Of a DNA stretch of 64,000 bases, positions 42,974 to 54,100 are shown piece by piece. Under the pieces are notes generated by a model that saw only the letters and a list, made by a program, of their open reading frames with translations, was not told the DNA's origin and did no database searches. A program made the translations under genes and the position numbers. The stretch is from Melieria omissa (lineage: Eukaryota; Arthropoda; Insecta; Diptera; Ulidiidae). Positions within the stretch are counted from its first letter, which is position 1. Each line of letters opens with the position of its first letter. The stretch covers positions 44,709,348 to 44,773,347 of the forward strand of contig OZ020268.1 of assembly GCA_963971225.1 (NCBI GenBank). The letters are read 5' to 3'.

Positions 42974-44287
42974 GTGCAGAATAGCGTACCCTAGTGAAAA
43001 AAATTAATAAGTATGCCTTTACAAAGAAGTTTCGCTCCTGAGTCCAACAAACTAAAAATTTTGCCGGGGAAACGCCTACAAAAGGCGTGGCACGGGGTCA
43101 AAGTTCAAAACTTTTATCAAAATAACTCATTCAATTTTCAATCGATTTATATGATATGGGTATCAAATGAAAGGTCTTTTTCATACCTTTATTTTGGTGT
43201 ACCACATTATATACTTTATATGTACGAGTAAAAAATTATAAGCAAAAAATTATTTTTTTTTTATAAAATTTACAAAACCCGATTTTTTTCTCGAAAAAAA
43301 CCAAAATAAAGATATAATAAATTTGTTACCATATATTCTCTACGGAATTCCCTTTACAATGAAATATAGAACATTTTAACTTTTTTTGTTTTTATATTTA
43401 AATTTATATTGAGTTAAAAGAATGTGCCTGCAAGGGGATTCTACGGTTTCCGTGGCGCCGCCATTTGATGATGTTTTTAGATAGATTGACCGAAAGTAAA
43501 TCGAAAATGAAGAATAAAATTTTTCGATATCTCGCTTCGTTTTCGAGATATCGAGGTTCAAAGTTTTTATATTTCCATATTGTGCACACCTGACTGTTGC
43601 CTAATGTGGTGGTGACTCCCATGAGGGTTATTTTTCATGCGCCCCGGCCGAAGGCCGGCCACCTGGGAAAAACTTATTGCCAAAAAAACTATGGCTTGGA
43701 ACTATGGATTTGAACAAAAAATACTGTGCACACCTGACTGTTGCCTGATGTGGTGGTGACTCCCATGAGGGTTATTTTTCAAGCGCCCCGGCCGAAGGCC
43801 GGCCACACAAAAGGTACTTGAATGCAGAAATTCTTTGCTTAGGCGCGATATTTAATTAAAACACGCATTGAAAAAAAAACAAAAATGTATGTTTTTATAT
43901 TTCATTGAAAAGATAATTCCACAGGCTATAATATAGTGTACATTTTTTTGTATCTTAATAACGACGTTTTTCTAGAAAAAAATCGGGTTTTGTAAATTTT
44001 ATAAAAAAAAAATAATTTGTTGCTTATAATTTTTTACTCGTACATATAAAGTATATAATGTGGTACACCAAAATAAAGGTATGAAAAAGACCTTTCGTTT
44101 GATACCCATATCATATAAATCGATTGAAAATTGAATGAGTTATTTTGATAAAAGTTTTGAACTTTGACCCCGTGCCACGCCTTTTGTAGGCGTTTCCCCG
44201 GCAAAATGTTTAGTTTGTTACATTCACAAAACCAAGCTCTATACAGCCAAATTTTTTTTTTTTTCACGAGGGTACGCTATTCTGCAC
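42974..44287. mobile_element. Foldback element with ~320-bp arms
   Basis: Outer ends GTGCAGAATAGCGTACCCT (42974) and its inverse (44287). The inward sequence AGGCGTGGCACGGGGTCAAA ... TATGATATGGGTATCAAATG is present in both arms in opposite orientation (43085-43170 and 44090-44180). The centre (43440-43815) carries the GGCC-hairpin repeats. A diverged single arm lies at 49375-49690. The frames in the arms are mirror images of each other. Confidence 0.75.
43580..43815 (+). repeat. Tandem ~144-bp unit with GGCCGAAGGCCGGCC hairpin
   Basis: TGTGCACACCTGACTGTTGC starts at 43581 and 43725. Each copy runs to GCGCCCCGGCCGAAGGCCGG and CCAC, about one and a half units. The same unit is at 22785-23030. 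Confidence 0.7.
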
Positions 44288-44659
44288 TTGTTCCTACGGC
44301 GGTGTTGGTTGAGGGTAGTTGTGGACGAGGAAAAAGAAAAACCATGGACAAGTACCTTAAAAGTAAGTTTTATTTTTCACTCGCAATATGTATAAGTACC
44401 AGCGGTGGCGTCATGTTGCTTCGAGTGCATGTACATATGTGTGTGACTGATTGTGCATATATGAAAATATGGTACGTGTTCCAAACATGTTTGGTTTACT
44501 AATGTGTTTGTTTTTGCAATTATAGTAGCAACCAAATCTAAGGAAAACGAACTTCGTGATGTTTCCAGCCCAAAACGGGAAAAAGACAGTATCTCTGTGG
44601 AACCAAAGCGTTTCTCCTTTATGAAGGATAAAATGCTAAGCAAAATCGTATCTTCCAAG

Positions 44660-45300
44660 ACTGACGCTATTGTTGTGAAAAACTGAGTTAACTTACTTTC
44701 AAAACTGAGTTATGCCGTGTACAGACGTTTAACAGAAAATGTTATGTTAAAAGCGGGAGCAATACTCACAAATGTACAAATTTTGATAGCATATTTTCAG
44801 GCGCTGCAAGAGCCGTACGAACACAAACGGAAGAAGGGATTTGAATTGTGTTCGGTGTGGTAGATTTTTTGCCAAGACAATTACTTTTTACTAATTTTTC
44901 GCAAAAATACATATCGTCTGTCATAATCAATGTCAAAACTTCTATTATTTGCCAAAAATAAATGCTGAAAAAGAAAATAAAAAACGTGGAACTTCTCATG
45001 AACCCTCTTGACGTTAAAAATTCATACAGCTCTGATATCAATCAGCTGACAACTGTCACAAATGAACTAAACATTGACAAATGAAATAAATTTTCACAAA
45101 TATGAAAACGCAGACATTCCTAGACTGTTGAGAAGGAAAGCGGAGTGATTTTCATGCAGTAGAGGGGCTACAAGAAACCATACATACGCATACAAGGAGA
45201 TGGCGGCGATGGGTAAGCTGTGGCTGCCCAGAAATAAATGCAGAATTTGGCTTGGCCAAATCAAAATGTAAACAAAAAACAGCTGTTGCATTTAACCAAA
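44660..45300. mobile_element. Second copy of the Harbinger-like element, ends lost
   Basis: Matches the interior of 28374-29325 (AACAGAAAATGTTATGTTAA, GGCGCTGCAAGAGCCGTACG, GATATCAATCAGCTGACAAC, AAAAACAGCTGTTGCATTTA) without the SINE and without the TAGCCTATTTCC ends. Confidence 0.65.
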
Positions 45301-45399
45301 GAATATGTAGTAATATAGAACGCGCATGTGGGAACAAAAGTGTTTTCGGCTGTTATGATGCGAGCGGGAAGAGCGAAGCGTAGGCATTTGAGAATGTTA

Positions 45400-47186
45400 G
45401 GTAGGTAGGTTAGGCTGGCTGACCCTCGGGGGGTCTCACATAGACCATGTTGGTCCATAGTGGTACCAGAAAGGTTCTGGAGCTTCAGACCTGTATGTAG
45501 TTAGTCAAAAACGTTTTGCCAAATCTAAGTAAGTCGCTGCTTTTTTGTTCCGCGACTCTTTCCAAGGAAGGGAACGACGCGGATCCGAGGCAGCTGACCC
45601 GTGATCTGTAGAGAGCAGGGCAGTGGCACAGCAAATGCTCCAGGGTACCCTTGGCACTATCTTCACCACATCTTGTGCATGCATCACTTGGTACCAAGCC
45701 AAGTTTGGCAGCGTGGGACGGTGTGAGACAGTGTCCCGTGAGTATCCCGGTCAATAGTTTGCAATCATCTCTTCGGAGTGATAGTACAAACTCTGTGTTG
45801 TTGACATTATGTTCGCGAAGCATGATTTTTGCTGTCCTGTGAGATGTAGATCTCTCCCACATGGACGCCGCTTCACGAATCATATTCTCTTCTATTTCCG
45901 TCTTGAGCGTGGAGAGGGGTGGATGGATGTCTGGCTCGCTAACCGTAGGCAGTCGTGCCCCGGCTTTGGCGAGCGCATCAGCCTTCTCATTTCCCTCAAC
46001 TCCTTTGTGACCCGGTACCCAATAGATAGTGACCACTCTGTTGCGACAGAGTTCGTCCAATTTGGTTTTGCAGTTCCGTACGCATATCGAGTTTGACAAT
46101 ACCCCAGCTGCTGCTTTTATGGCTGCTTGGCTGTCGATATAGATGTTTATTCGAGAGTCTGGAGGGGTGCGACCCATTGCTAGTTGCGCCGCTCTTGTGG
46201 CAGCGTGTACCTCTGCTTGGAAGATGCTGCAGTAGTCCGGGAGCCGGAAAGACTGTTGAAGGTCAAGTTCCGGACAGAAAACTGCAGATCCCACTCCCTC
46301 TGTCATCTTGGATCCATCCGTGAACAGGTTATAGGATTGACGGCCGGGCTCGAGCCCCTGTCGCCACCCATCCGGTTCTAGGATCACGTGGGGTTTGAAG
46401 TTGAAATTGGCTTGAGGTACGGCGTAGTCTGAGCTTTCGCTCACCCCTGCGTGTAACCTGCTGTGGCCGTAATGTCGTAGCGTGAGCTGTCCAGTTACCT
46501 TAAGTCTAAGCGCCGCCTTTTTAGCGACGCTTTTCGCAGTCAGACCAATTGGATAAAATCCCAAGATTTTGTCCAGTGCCGCTGTCGGAGTGGTGCGCAT
46601 TGCGCCTGTTATACACAACCCAGCGGCTCTCTGTACAGTCTCGAGTCTTTTGGCATAGGTCTTCTTATCCACCGCAGTCCACCATACTATGATCCCGTAG
46701 AGCATAATGGGTCTAATCACTGCAGTGTAAATCCAATGTGTGAGACGGGGGGATAAGCCCCAAGTCTTACCGAGCATTTTCCTGCAAGCGTATAAGGCGT
46801 TCAAGGCTTTCCTTTTCCTGTCTTCCACATTCAATTTCCACGACAGTTTATTATCCAAGATGACTCCTAGGTACTTAGTAGATGTTTTGGGGGTGAGTGT
46901 GGTGTTGTTCAGTTTGGGAGGAAGCCAGGTTGGGATCTTGTACTTTGTTGTAAAAAGAACTAAGTCCGTCTTGTCTGGGTTTGTTTCCAGTCCCACAGTC
47001 TTTGCCCAGTTGTTAATCACTTTCAGTGTCCTCTCGAGTACTTGGCTCATTGAGGTGAGACACCTGCCTGAGACGACAACGGCGAGGTCATCCGCATATG
47101 CGGTTAGCCTTGGCCCCCCGTCCCTCAACTTTAAAAGGATCTTGTTAACGACTAGATTCCATAGTAACGGAGAGAGCACACCCCCC
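45400..47186 (-). mobile_element. 5'-truncated non-LTR retrotransposon with RT and RNase H (LOA/I-like)
   Basis: TTGAGAATGTTA flanks both ends (45388-45399 and 47187-47198). The 3' end on the minus strand carries CCTAACCTACCTACC. One long frame covers the C-terminal half of the polyprotein. The 5' half (endonuclease and gag) is lost by truncation inside the RT domain at GGVLSP. Confidence 0.9.
45485..47186 (-). CDS. Partial LINE polyprotein: reverse transcriptase C-half, RNase H, zinc-knuckle tail
   Basis: About 567 uninterrupted codons. The RT part begins at GGVLSPLLWNLVVNKIL and holds the catalytic TAYADDLAVV, then STKYLGVILDNKLSW (thumb side). RNase H follows with its acidic residues in LFTDGSKMTEGVGSAV, FQAEVHAATRAAQLA, NIYIDSQAAIKAAAG and WVPGHKGVEGNEKADALAKA. 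The tail has [20 protein letters not shown], a Cys/His motif found at the end of such elements, and the stop is followed by a short 3' UTR. RNase H after RT points to the I/LOA/R1 side of the non-LTR tree. Missing stops suggest a young insertion. The open frame continues 28 codons into flanking DNA at its 5' side, which is not part of the element. Confidence 0.85.
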
Positions 47187-47239
47187 TTGAGAATGTTAAG
47201 TTCATAACATTTTCTGTTAGATTTTCGTAGGACAACAGC

Positions 47240-48570
47240 AAAAAGCAATGTTATTGTTCGCAACGGCTTCACTCTTGTACATTGTACGTTGTGTTGTAGC
47301 GTAATGTTCGCTCAATCATTTTTTGCATGTATGTTTCTTGATCTTGTTTGCCGAATCGCAAGCAAAGAGCAAACAACGAACCAAAGCATCGTCATCATCG
47401 CTTCAACGAAGATGACTCGAGATTCGCTAATGTTTTTGTTGTTGTCGATTATTGTGTGTATGCTTGTTTGTGTTGCCGATTGCCGGGTTTGCTGCCCAAA
47501 TTGCTCTCATATTTCTATCAATCATATCTTTGTGGTGTATGGCTTTTTGATGGCTAACGCTTTGATTGATTTTAAAATTTGGTGGTTGATCCCAATTTAA
47601 AATGTTTACAAATATTTTTACGTGGCGAGTTCGAAATAAAAATATTTGTTTATCTTTTCACATGGTTGATTACAAGTTTGAGAATATGGGAAAACTACGA
47701 AAAAAAATTAACTGATGGCTATATTGACTTCAAAATTCATAAAAACACTTGAAATCAAAAATAACACTGAGCAACAGCCAAAATTTTTCCGAGTTCTAGT
47801 AAACCTTTTCAAAAGGATTTTTGGACGCTGATCACACTTTGAAGGGCCATAGCCATGTTAACCCTTGACCAATCGAAATCGACTATGGTCAAAATTATAG
47901 CTTGAGGATTCGTTATTGTGTCATAAAAAAATTATCGTGTTTTTCAACATATTACAAATGCAATAAAAACTGAAAGATGAAAAAACGTGGAAAACACCTC
48001 CTAGCAAAAACCACCAATAACTTACAAACCGCTCAAACAATCAAAAAACTAAGTACGCAGTTGTGATCAGCATCCAAAAATCCTTTAGAAAAGTATAGTT
48101 TGATTTCAGAAAAAAAAAATAATGTCGATTTTGTTCCTCTGTGTAATTAGATACGTGTTGTAATTTGTTTTTTAAATCGAAATCTAACGGACAAACCAAG
48201 GGTTAAAAGATTGTGTGGACAAGCATAATTTAATAGGTCTATTGACTTTCAATATGCCGAAAGCACTACTAAAGCACTAAATAAAGAAATAAATAATAAG
48301 ACAAGTATTTTGTCATATGAAAAATGTTATTACGTCATGCCCACGTTTAAAAATAGTATAAATATTCTACACCCGAATTGTTCCATGGCGAAAAATGTGA
48401 CCATAAATTTACAATATAAGATTTTCTTATTTTAGTTCTTTTAAGCAAGCATTATATGTGGGCAGTAAAAAAAGTCCCAACAACGGGACGGAAAATTACT
48501 ATGGGCTAATAAAAACGTCTTGCTTTCTTTCCAATATGCCTTTTTAATTGTCTTTATTGATTACTTATTA
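47240..48570 (-). mobile_element. Non-coding dispersed element, inverted copy of 16700-17710
   Basis: Shared words in reverse orientation (AAAATTTGGTGGTTGATCCC, TGTGGTGTATGGCTTTTTGA, TTTTAGTTCTTTTAAGCAAG). The copy is split by unrelated sequence at about 47690-48400. Confidence 0.5.
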
Positions 48571-48599
48571 TGTATTTTGTTAGTGTTTTTATTCGGTTC

Positions 48600-49030
48600 A
48601 TTGTCAAAATCGGACGAATGGTTCACTTGCCAATAGTATTGCCTGTATCAAATAAACATAATAATAACTTCTAAATATGTTGCTATTTGTAGGTTATTGT
48701 GCACAAACAGGAGTTTTTAAATTCAAATGGTAAAATTTCACGAAACTACGATGTGTCTATAAGAAGGGAAGCCGGTCAGGCAATAAATAATATAAATGTT
48801 CGGGTTGGATTGAAAATGTGCCTAGCATTCACCTTCTATGTTACTGCAAAATAATCCTGATGAACACATGTGTAATTAAAAAAGAAAATTATGATGCAAA
48901 TTGCGAAAAATTTTCTTTTCATCATTGCAAAAATGTACCAAATCTCATAGAAAAACACTTGGCTAGCAATGCTGTTCGCCTGATGTAAACAAAACAAACA
49001 AAAACTTTTGACCACCTACCCATGGCTCAA
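48600..49030. other. Intergenic, nothing recognised
   Basis: No domain-bearing frame. Short AT-rich sequence between repeats. Confidence 0.3.
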
Positions 49031-49760
49031 TAATAACACTATGCGTGAAATTTACCCTCAAAAATTGCAAAATGGGGACCTACAGAACGACTTTTCTATA
49101 GGTATACTGAGTTGAGATCCACCAGGCGTTTGGCTGGATTGGCTCTAGTTTATGAGAAATCCGACTTTGAATTTTGCTCATTTCAGTCGAGTTCGTCGCT
49201 TAAGTCTTCGAACGTGTAAATGCTAATAGGTCCTAAATCGTTCCGAATATCGTCTTACTCTCTTCGGCAAGTTTGTAGATATTTTAACAACCAACAAATT
49301 TGCTTAAGTCACCAATCCAAAAAAATACATTCAAACTGTGTTTTCCCAAAAACCCCACTTTCGTCGAGGCATAAAAACAGTATAGCGAACCCTCGTGAAA
49401 AAAAATAAATGAGTAAGCTTTTATATAGAGGGTTGGCTCCTACATCTAACAAACAAAATATTTTGCCTGGGAATATTTTGACGCGTGGCTCGGCGTCAAA
49501 GTTTTTATCAAAAAAACTCAATTAATCTCCAACTGATTTACACGATATGGATATCAATCGAAAAGTATTTTTCATACCTTTCTTTTGATGTGCAACATTA
49601 GATACGTAAGTAAAAAGTTTTAAGCGAAAAAAAAACATTTTTTTATAAAAATATTTTTTTAACGTAATTTTTTCTGGAAAAAATCATTACTAAGGTACAA
49701 TAAGTTTGCTACCATATTGTAGCCTGTGATTTTCCCTTTACAATGAAATATTTCTGGTCA
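49030..49760 (+). repeat. Dispersed repeat plus diverged foldback arm
   Basis: 49030-49180 matches 9640-9750 (GAGATCCACCAGGCGTTTGG). 49375-49690 is a diverged arm of the foldback at 42974-44287 (AGTATAGCGAACCCTCGTGA, AACTGATTTACACGATATGG). The end CCCTTTACAATGAAATATTT links all three loci. Confidence 0.6.
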
Positions 49761-49893
49761 AAACAAACAAAAGCTTTTGACAACCAACCGAACCCTTCCG
49801 CTGATAGAACACAATTTTTTTAAATTACGTGCATACAAAATATTAAATAAATAAACGAGAAACTCCTGGATACAACTTAAGCTAGTTTTTCTA

Positions 49894-49915
49894 CCCCCCC
49901 CCCCCCCCCCCCCCC
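49894..49915 (+). repeat. Poly-C run of 22
   Basis: Twenty-two C in a row, flanked by CTA and GGCCTAAGCC. The length is likely to vary between reads. Confidence 0.8.
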
Positions 49916-50219
49916 GGCCTAAGCCGACATATCCTATAACTGGACAAAACACTGCGACGGTGAGTGTCCGGTTATGATGATTTCACTATACACCGAAAAA
50001 AAAAATAAAATAATATGAAATGAATCAATTGGAAATGTATTTTTACAAGCATTTAAGTTTATAAAAATTAAAATTAATAAATATTGGCTCTTTAAAATTT
50101 GAATTCTCGTCATTTTGCATCACTATGAAAATTACTGCAATAGCATTTACGTCCGCGAAGGTTTTAACATGTTTAATTTCCAACATACTGTCGGATCGCC
50201 TTTCTTCAACACTGAAAAA

Positions 50220-50470
50220 ATGGCACTGAGGTTTCAATCGTTGGGCATACGTTCTTTCGGCCATATTTTGCAGATAAGCCGATGCATACATCCCATCAGT
50301 GTTCCGTCAGACGCTAGAAAAGCACCTCTCTTTCTTCCTCTTTTCCCGATGTTTGTCCCGTACGGCTGGTGGAGCGACCAACTGCAGGGTCTTCGTGAAG
50401 GCAGCATTCTTCGCCGCAGTAACTGTGCGATACTTTTCGTCACACCATTGGTGTTTAGTGGTGGGGTGAA
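50220..50470 (-). mobile_element. Probable LINE fragment, region between endonuclease and RT
   Basis: One minus-strand frame, offset from the longest one, reads WCDEKYRTVTAAKNAAFTK, then VRDKHREKRKKERCFSSV, a stop, then MYASAYLQNMAERTYAQRL. W-x-D-E followed by A-x-K-N-A-A and a basic R-x-K-x-R-K-K run is common in the linker of insect non-LTR elements. Longer frames on both strands here (129 and 141 codons) have no recognisable content. Confidence 0.35.
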
Positions 50471-50479
50471 CTGCCCGAC

Positions 50480-51160
50480 TGTGGGACCAAATATACCTTC
50501 TCGTTCAACTTTTGCATTAAAGTTCCTTTTTGTGTTATAGAGTGCAGGAAATGACGTTTGAGACAATTTACAAATGTTCGAACTGCTTTTGTGAAGGACG
50601 CTAGAATAAAAAGTTATCACCAATATCTCAAGTTACAGCACAGATATCAAAACAAATAGACACAAATGCAAAATACAATGTAATCCGATCGTGCTTAACT
50701 AACAAGAAATGCCATTTTTCATGTATTTTCCTTGTCATTGTAATACTTGTTTTGTATTTGTATTGTGCTTGTGGTTAACACCAATTTTTAGAATACTGCA
50801 GTCTCCTTAGAAGGCAAGCAAATGCTTTAAAAGCTTTTAAATTCATTCGCAATGTTCGGTGTGAATTAAAACAGTTAAAACTCAATCACTTTCATGATTC
50901 CATTTATTTTACAATTTGTTTAATAACTATTTTTAATAAGTTTGGTATACAATAACAATTCATCATCAATAGTTATCAAATAAACTTGTATAATTTGCTT
51001 GAGAATTTTAGCCTTGTTACTATGTATACATGTCTTTGCAAATTTACTAAGCATATTTTTTATACATCTTTAATCTTGCCTATTTTATCAGACCGGATGA
51101 TTCGCATTGAAATTATGTCAATTTAAGACTTATTTTTATAGCGAAATGCAGCAATGGTAT
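50480..51160. other. Region downstream of Pdha
   Basis: AT-rich. The only notable site is a minus-strand AATAAA at 50908-50903, a possible but distant poly(A) signal about 255 nt after the Pdha stop. Confidence 0.35.
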
Positions 51161-51162
51161 TT

Positions 51163-54100
51163 TTAATGGTTAACCCCTTTATGCTGCTGAATATGATCAA
51201 TATTGAATTCTGTGGCACCACGTATTTTTGGATGTAAATTATTAGAGTATACATCGGTCCATAGGCCACTTAAAGGAAGTTCTTTATCGTTCTTAGCCAC
51301 ATTGGTCGCTTCATCCACTTCTTTGCGAACTTTAGTGTCAATAGCCTAAATGAGAAGCAAATTTTTTACACTTCAGGTTCTTTTAAAATTAAAAACAAAA
51401 TCAAATTACCTTAGCTTCATCCGTTGAAAGTAGACCCAATTCAATACAGAGTTCTTTAAATGAAGTAATAGGATCACGTTTCTGACGAACCTCTTGAATT
51501 TCTTCACGAGTACGATAGCTTGTACCCGGATCGGACATTGAATGACCCGAGTATCGATAAGTATTCGTTTCCATAACAAGGGGACCATTTTTGTTCACAT
51601 ACTCAATGGCGAATTCGGTAGCACTGCGCACGGCCAAAATATCCATGCCATCTACCCAAATGCCAGGCAATGCATCGCCACGAGTATAATAGTCAGTGTT
51701 ACTGGAAGCACGCTCTGCACTGGTGCCCATACCGTAATTGTTATTCTCGCATACAAAAATGCAAGGCAACTTCCACAAGTAGGCCATATTATAAGCTTCA
51801 AACACTTGGCCTTGGTTAGCTGCACCATCGCCATAAAGAGCTAAACAAACTCCACCGTTGCCTTTGTATTTACAAGCAAACGAAACACCAGCGCCCAAGG
51901 GTACCTATGTACAGGAACAATTTAATTTTATACCAGTCATTAAATCAACGCATTAGCACTTACCTGCGCTCCAACAATACCATTGCCCCCATAGAAGTTT
52001 GGCGCATACATATGCATTGAGCCTCCTTTGCCTCGAGCACAGCCACTTTGGCACCCGGTTAACTCAGCCAAAACTCCTAACGGTGATACGCCCATGAGAT
52101 AAGTCCAACCATGTACCCGATAAGCAGAAATTATATTATCTACGTCGCGCATGGCAGCTTTCATGCCTAAAAATATTACATTTCTTTATTTATTTCCTAA
52201 TGATTAATCATAATTAAAAATGGTCGCTTACCCACGGCACATGCTTCCTGACCAGAGTACAAGTGGCAGAAGCCGCGGATAATTTTTTCTTTATACAAAT
52301 TGCCAGCGGCGGTTTCAATACGGCGAATCGTTTGCATTTGCGTATAATATTTAATTGCTTGCTCTTTGGTCAACGTAACGCTGGTCTCGGGACCCTGCTC
52401 GAGTCTATGCAATTTGAAAGGCTGTAGAAAAGAGCAATTATTCAGTATTTGCCAAATTCAGTATTCGGAAAGTTCAAAAATACATAAGTTAGACAACTCT
52501 ACATTGAATGGAAATAATTGTGCATGTTAAAAATTAAAGCTTAATGAAGATGCGCTAAAGAACTGGAAACCTACGCGATATTAAAGTACATTTGTTGATA
52601 ACTCCAAATATCCCGACACTGCAAAAAAATTGATTTAAATAAAATTTGTTCTTGTTTTTCGATCTTACCCCAAAATGACAATTTTTTCTCTAAATTTGAC
52701 AGTGGCGGGTGAAAATTGTCTGCCTACCCTACAAACACGCTAGGTCGGAAAGGGGTTTGGTACTTTTCCACCCTAAAATGGAAATCGAAATTCTATGTTC
52801 TACACTGCAGGACACTTGATTACCCGCACTTTACTTTGTTAGCTAAGATTTTTGTTATGAAGTCAAAAACTTTATTTTTAATGTCAACATTTTCTGGATA
52901 CTTAGTTACATGTGTTCTTGTTTTTGAACCGCCAAAATTGTATGCAAAATAAAGATGAATCACATTTTTGTCCTTTTAAGCCTATTTCAAGTGGGACACT
53001 TGATTACCCTCACCCATAGAAAACTAAGAAGAGGCAAGTTTGAGTGAGGCAGTGTATACACCGTTGCCAACTTGGTGCGTTTCTCACTTAATTTAGTGCT
53101 TTTTGACAATCAAAGCGCGGAAAATATTGAGTTTGGTGCTTTGTGCGTTTTTCAGTTATTTTCTTTTTTTTTTCTGGACGCCAAGTCGAATTCTTGTTTT
53201 AAAAAATTTACGTTTGTTTATTTTAATAACTCCAGTGATATGAAAAACTCTATTTAATTTAACAACAGTACAACACTGGAATGTTGTGTTAAAAAAATTA
53301 TTTGGATATTGCATTAAACCTGAAGTGATCCTCTTTGGATGAATTGCTAGTTGGATCAGGGTTGCCACTAATCTTAAATAATCTTTCTAGTATGTTACAC
53401 GAATAATTGGGACAACTACAATATTAATTTTTGTTTTTTGCTCATCAGTGCGTTTTAAGTGGAATAACGCGGGTTTTAGTGCTTTCTGACATGAAGAAGT
53501 TATATAAAGGTTTTTTTAGCTGCATGAGAACTGTCGATATCGATAGCTATGGTTTGACAGCTGAAAATGCCAAACTGTGTTGACATTTCTGTTCACAAGG
53601 TTTAGTAAGTCCATCATGAATCGCTTAACGCCAAAACCAAAGTAAATCCTAAGCAACATGACTCTCTGACAGCCAGACGTCGATTCTGTATGACAAGAAC
53701 TGTCAAATTGTTGTTGTTCACGTATAAAATTTAAACCGTGGTGAATAGGTACACCATGTTGCAGTATTGCATGCACATGAAAAGAAAAACTGAGGTTTAC
53801 ATGAACTCCTTAAATTGAATTTAACACGATTTTACATAGGAAGCGCTGATATTTAATATTGCTATCACCAGAGAAAAGAAAGTTAAGGCAAATTCTCATA
53901 AATTAGTTGGTTTTCAGCTAAATTTATGAACCAATTTTAAATTATTTTGTTGGCTCTTCAAAAACAAGTCTGCCGCAGCATATATATTCACCACAAGTAA
54001 TTGTTGGTTCAAATTTATTTTGAAATTTTGCTTAGACCTAGAATTGGTACATGATGAAATAATTTAAATAATAATTTAAAATAGATAATAGTTTATTTCA

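Noticed and set aside
43581..43815. CRISPR-like direct repeats
   Set aside because: Only one and a half long units, no spacers, eukaryotic context.
44164..44502. 112-codon plus frame
   Set aside because: It starts inside the foldback arm and continues into flanking sequence; low-complexity, no domain.
50115..50623. 141-codon plus and 129-codon minus frames facing each other
   Set aside because: Neither shows a domain. A third, stop-interrupted minus frame reads more like a LINE linker, so the long frames are probably shadows.
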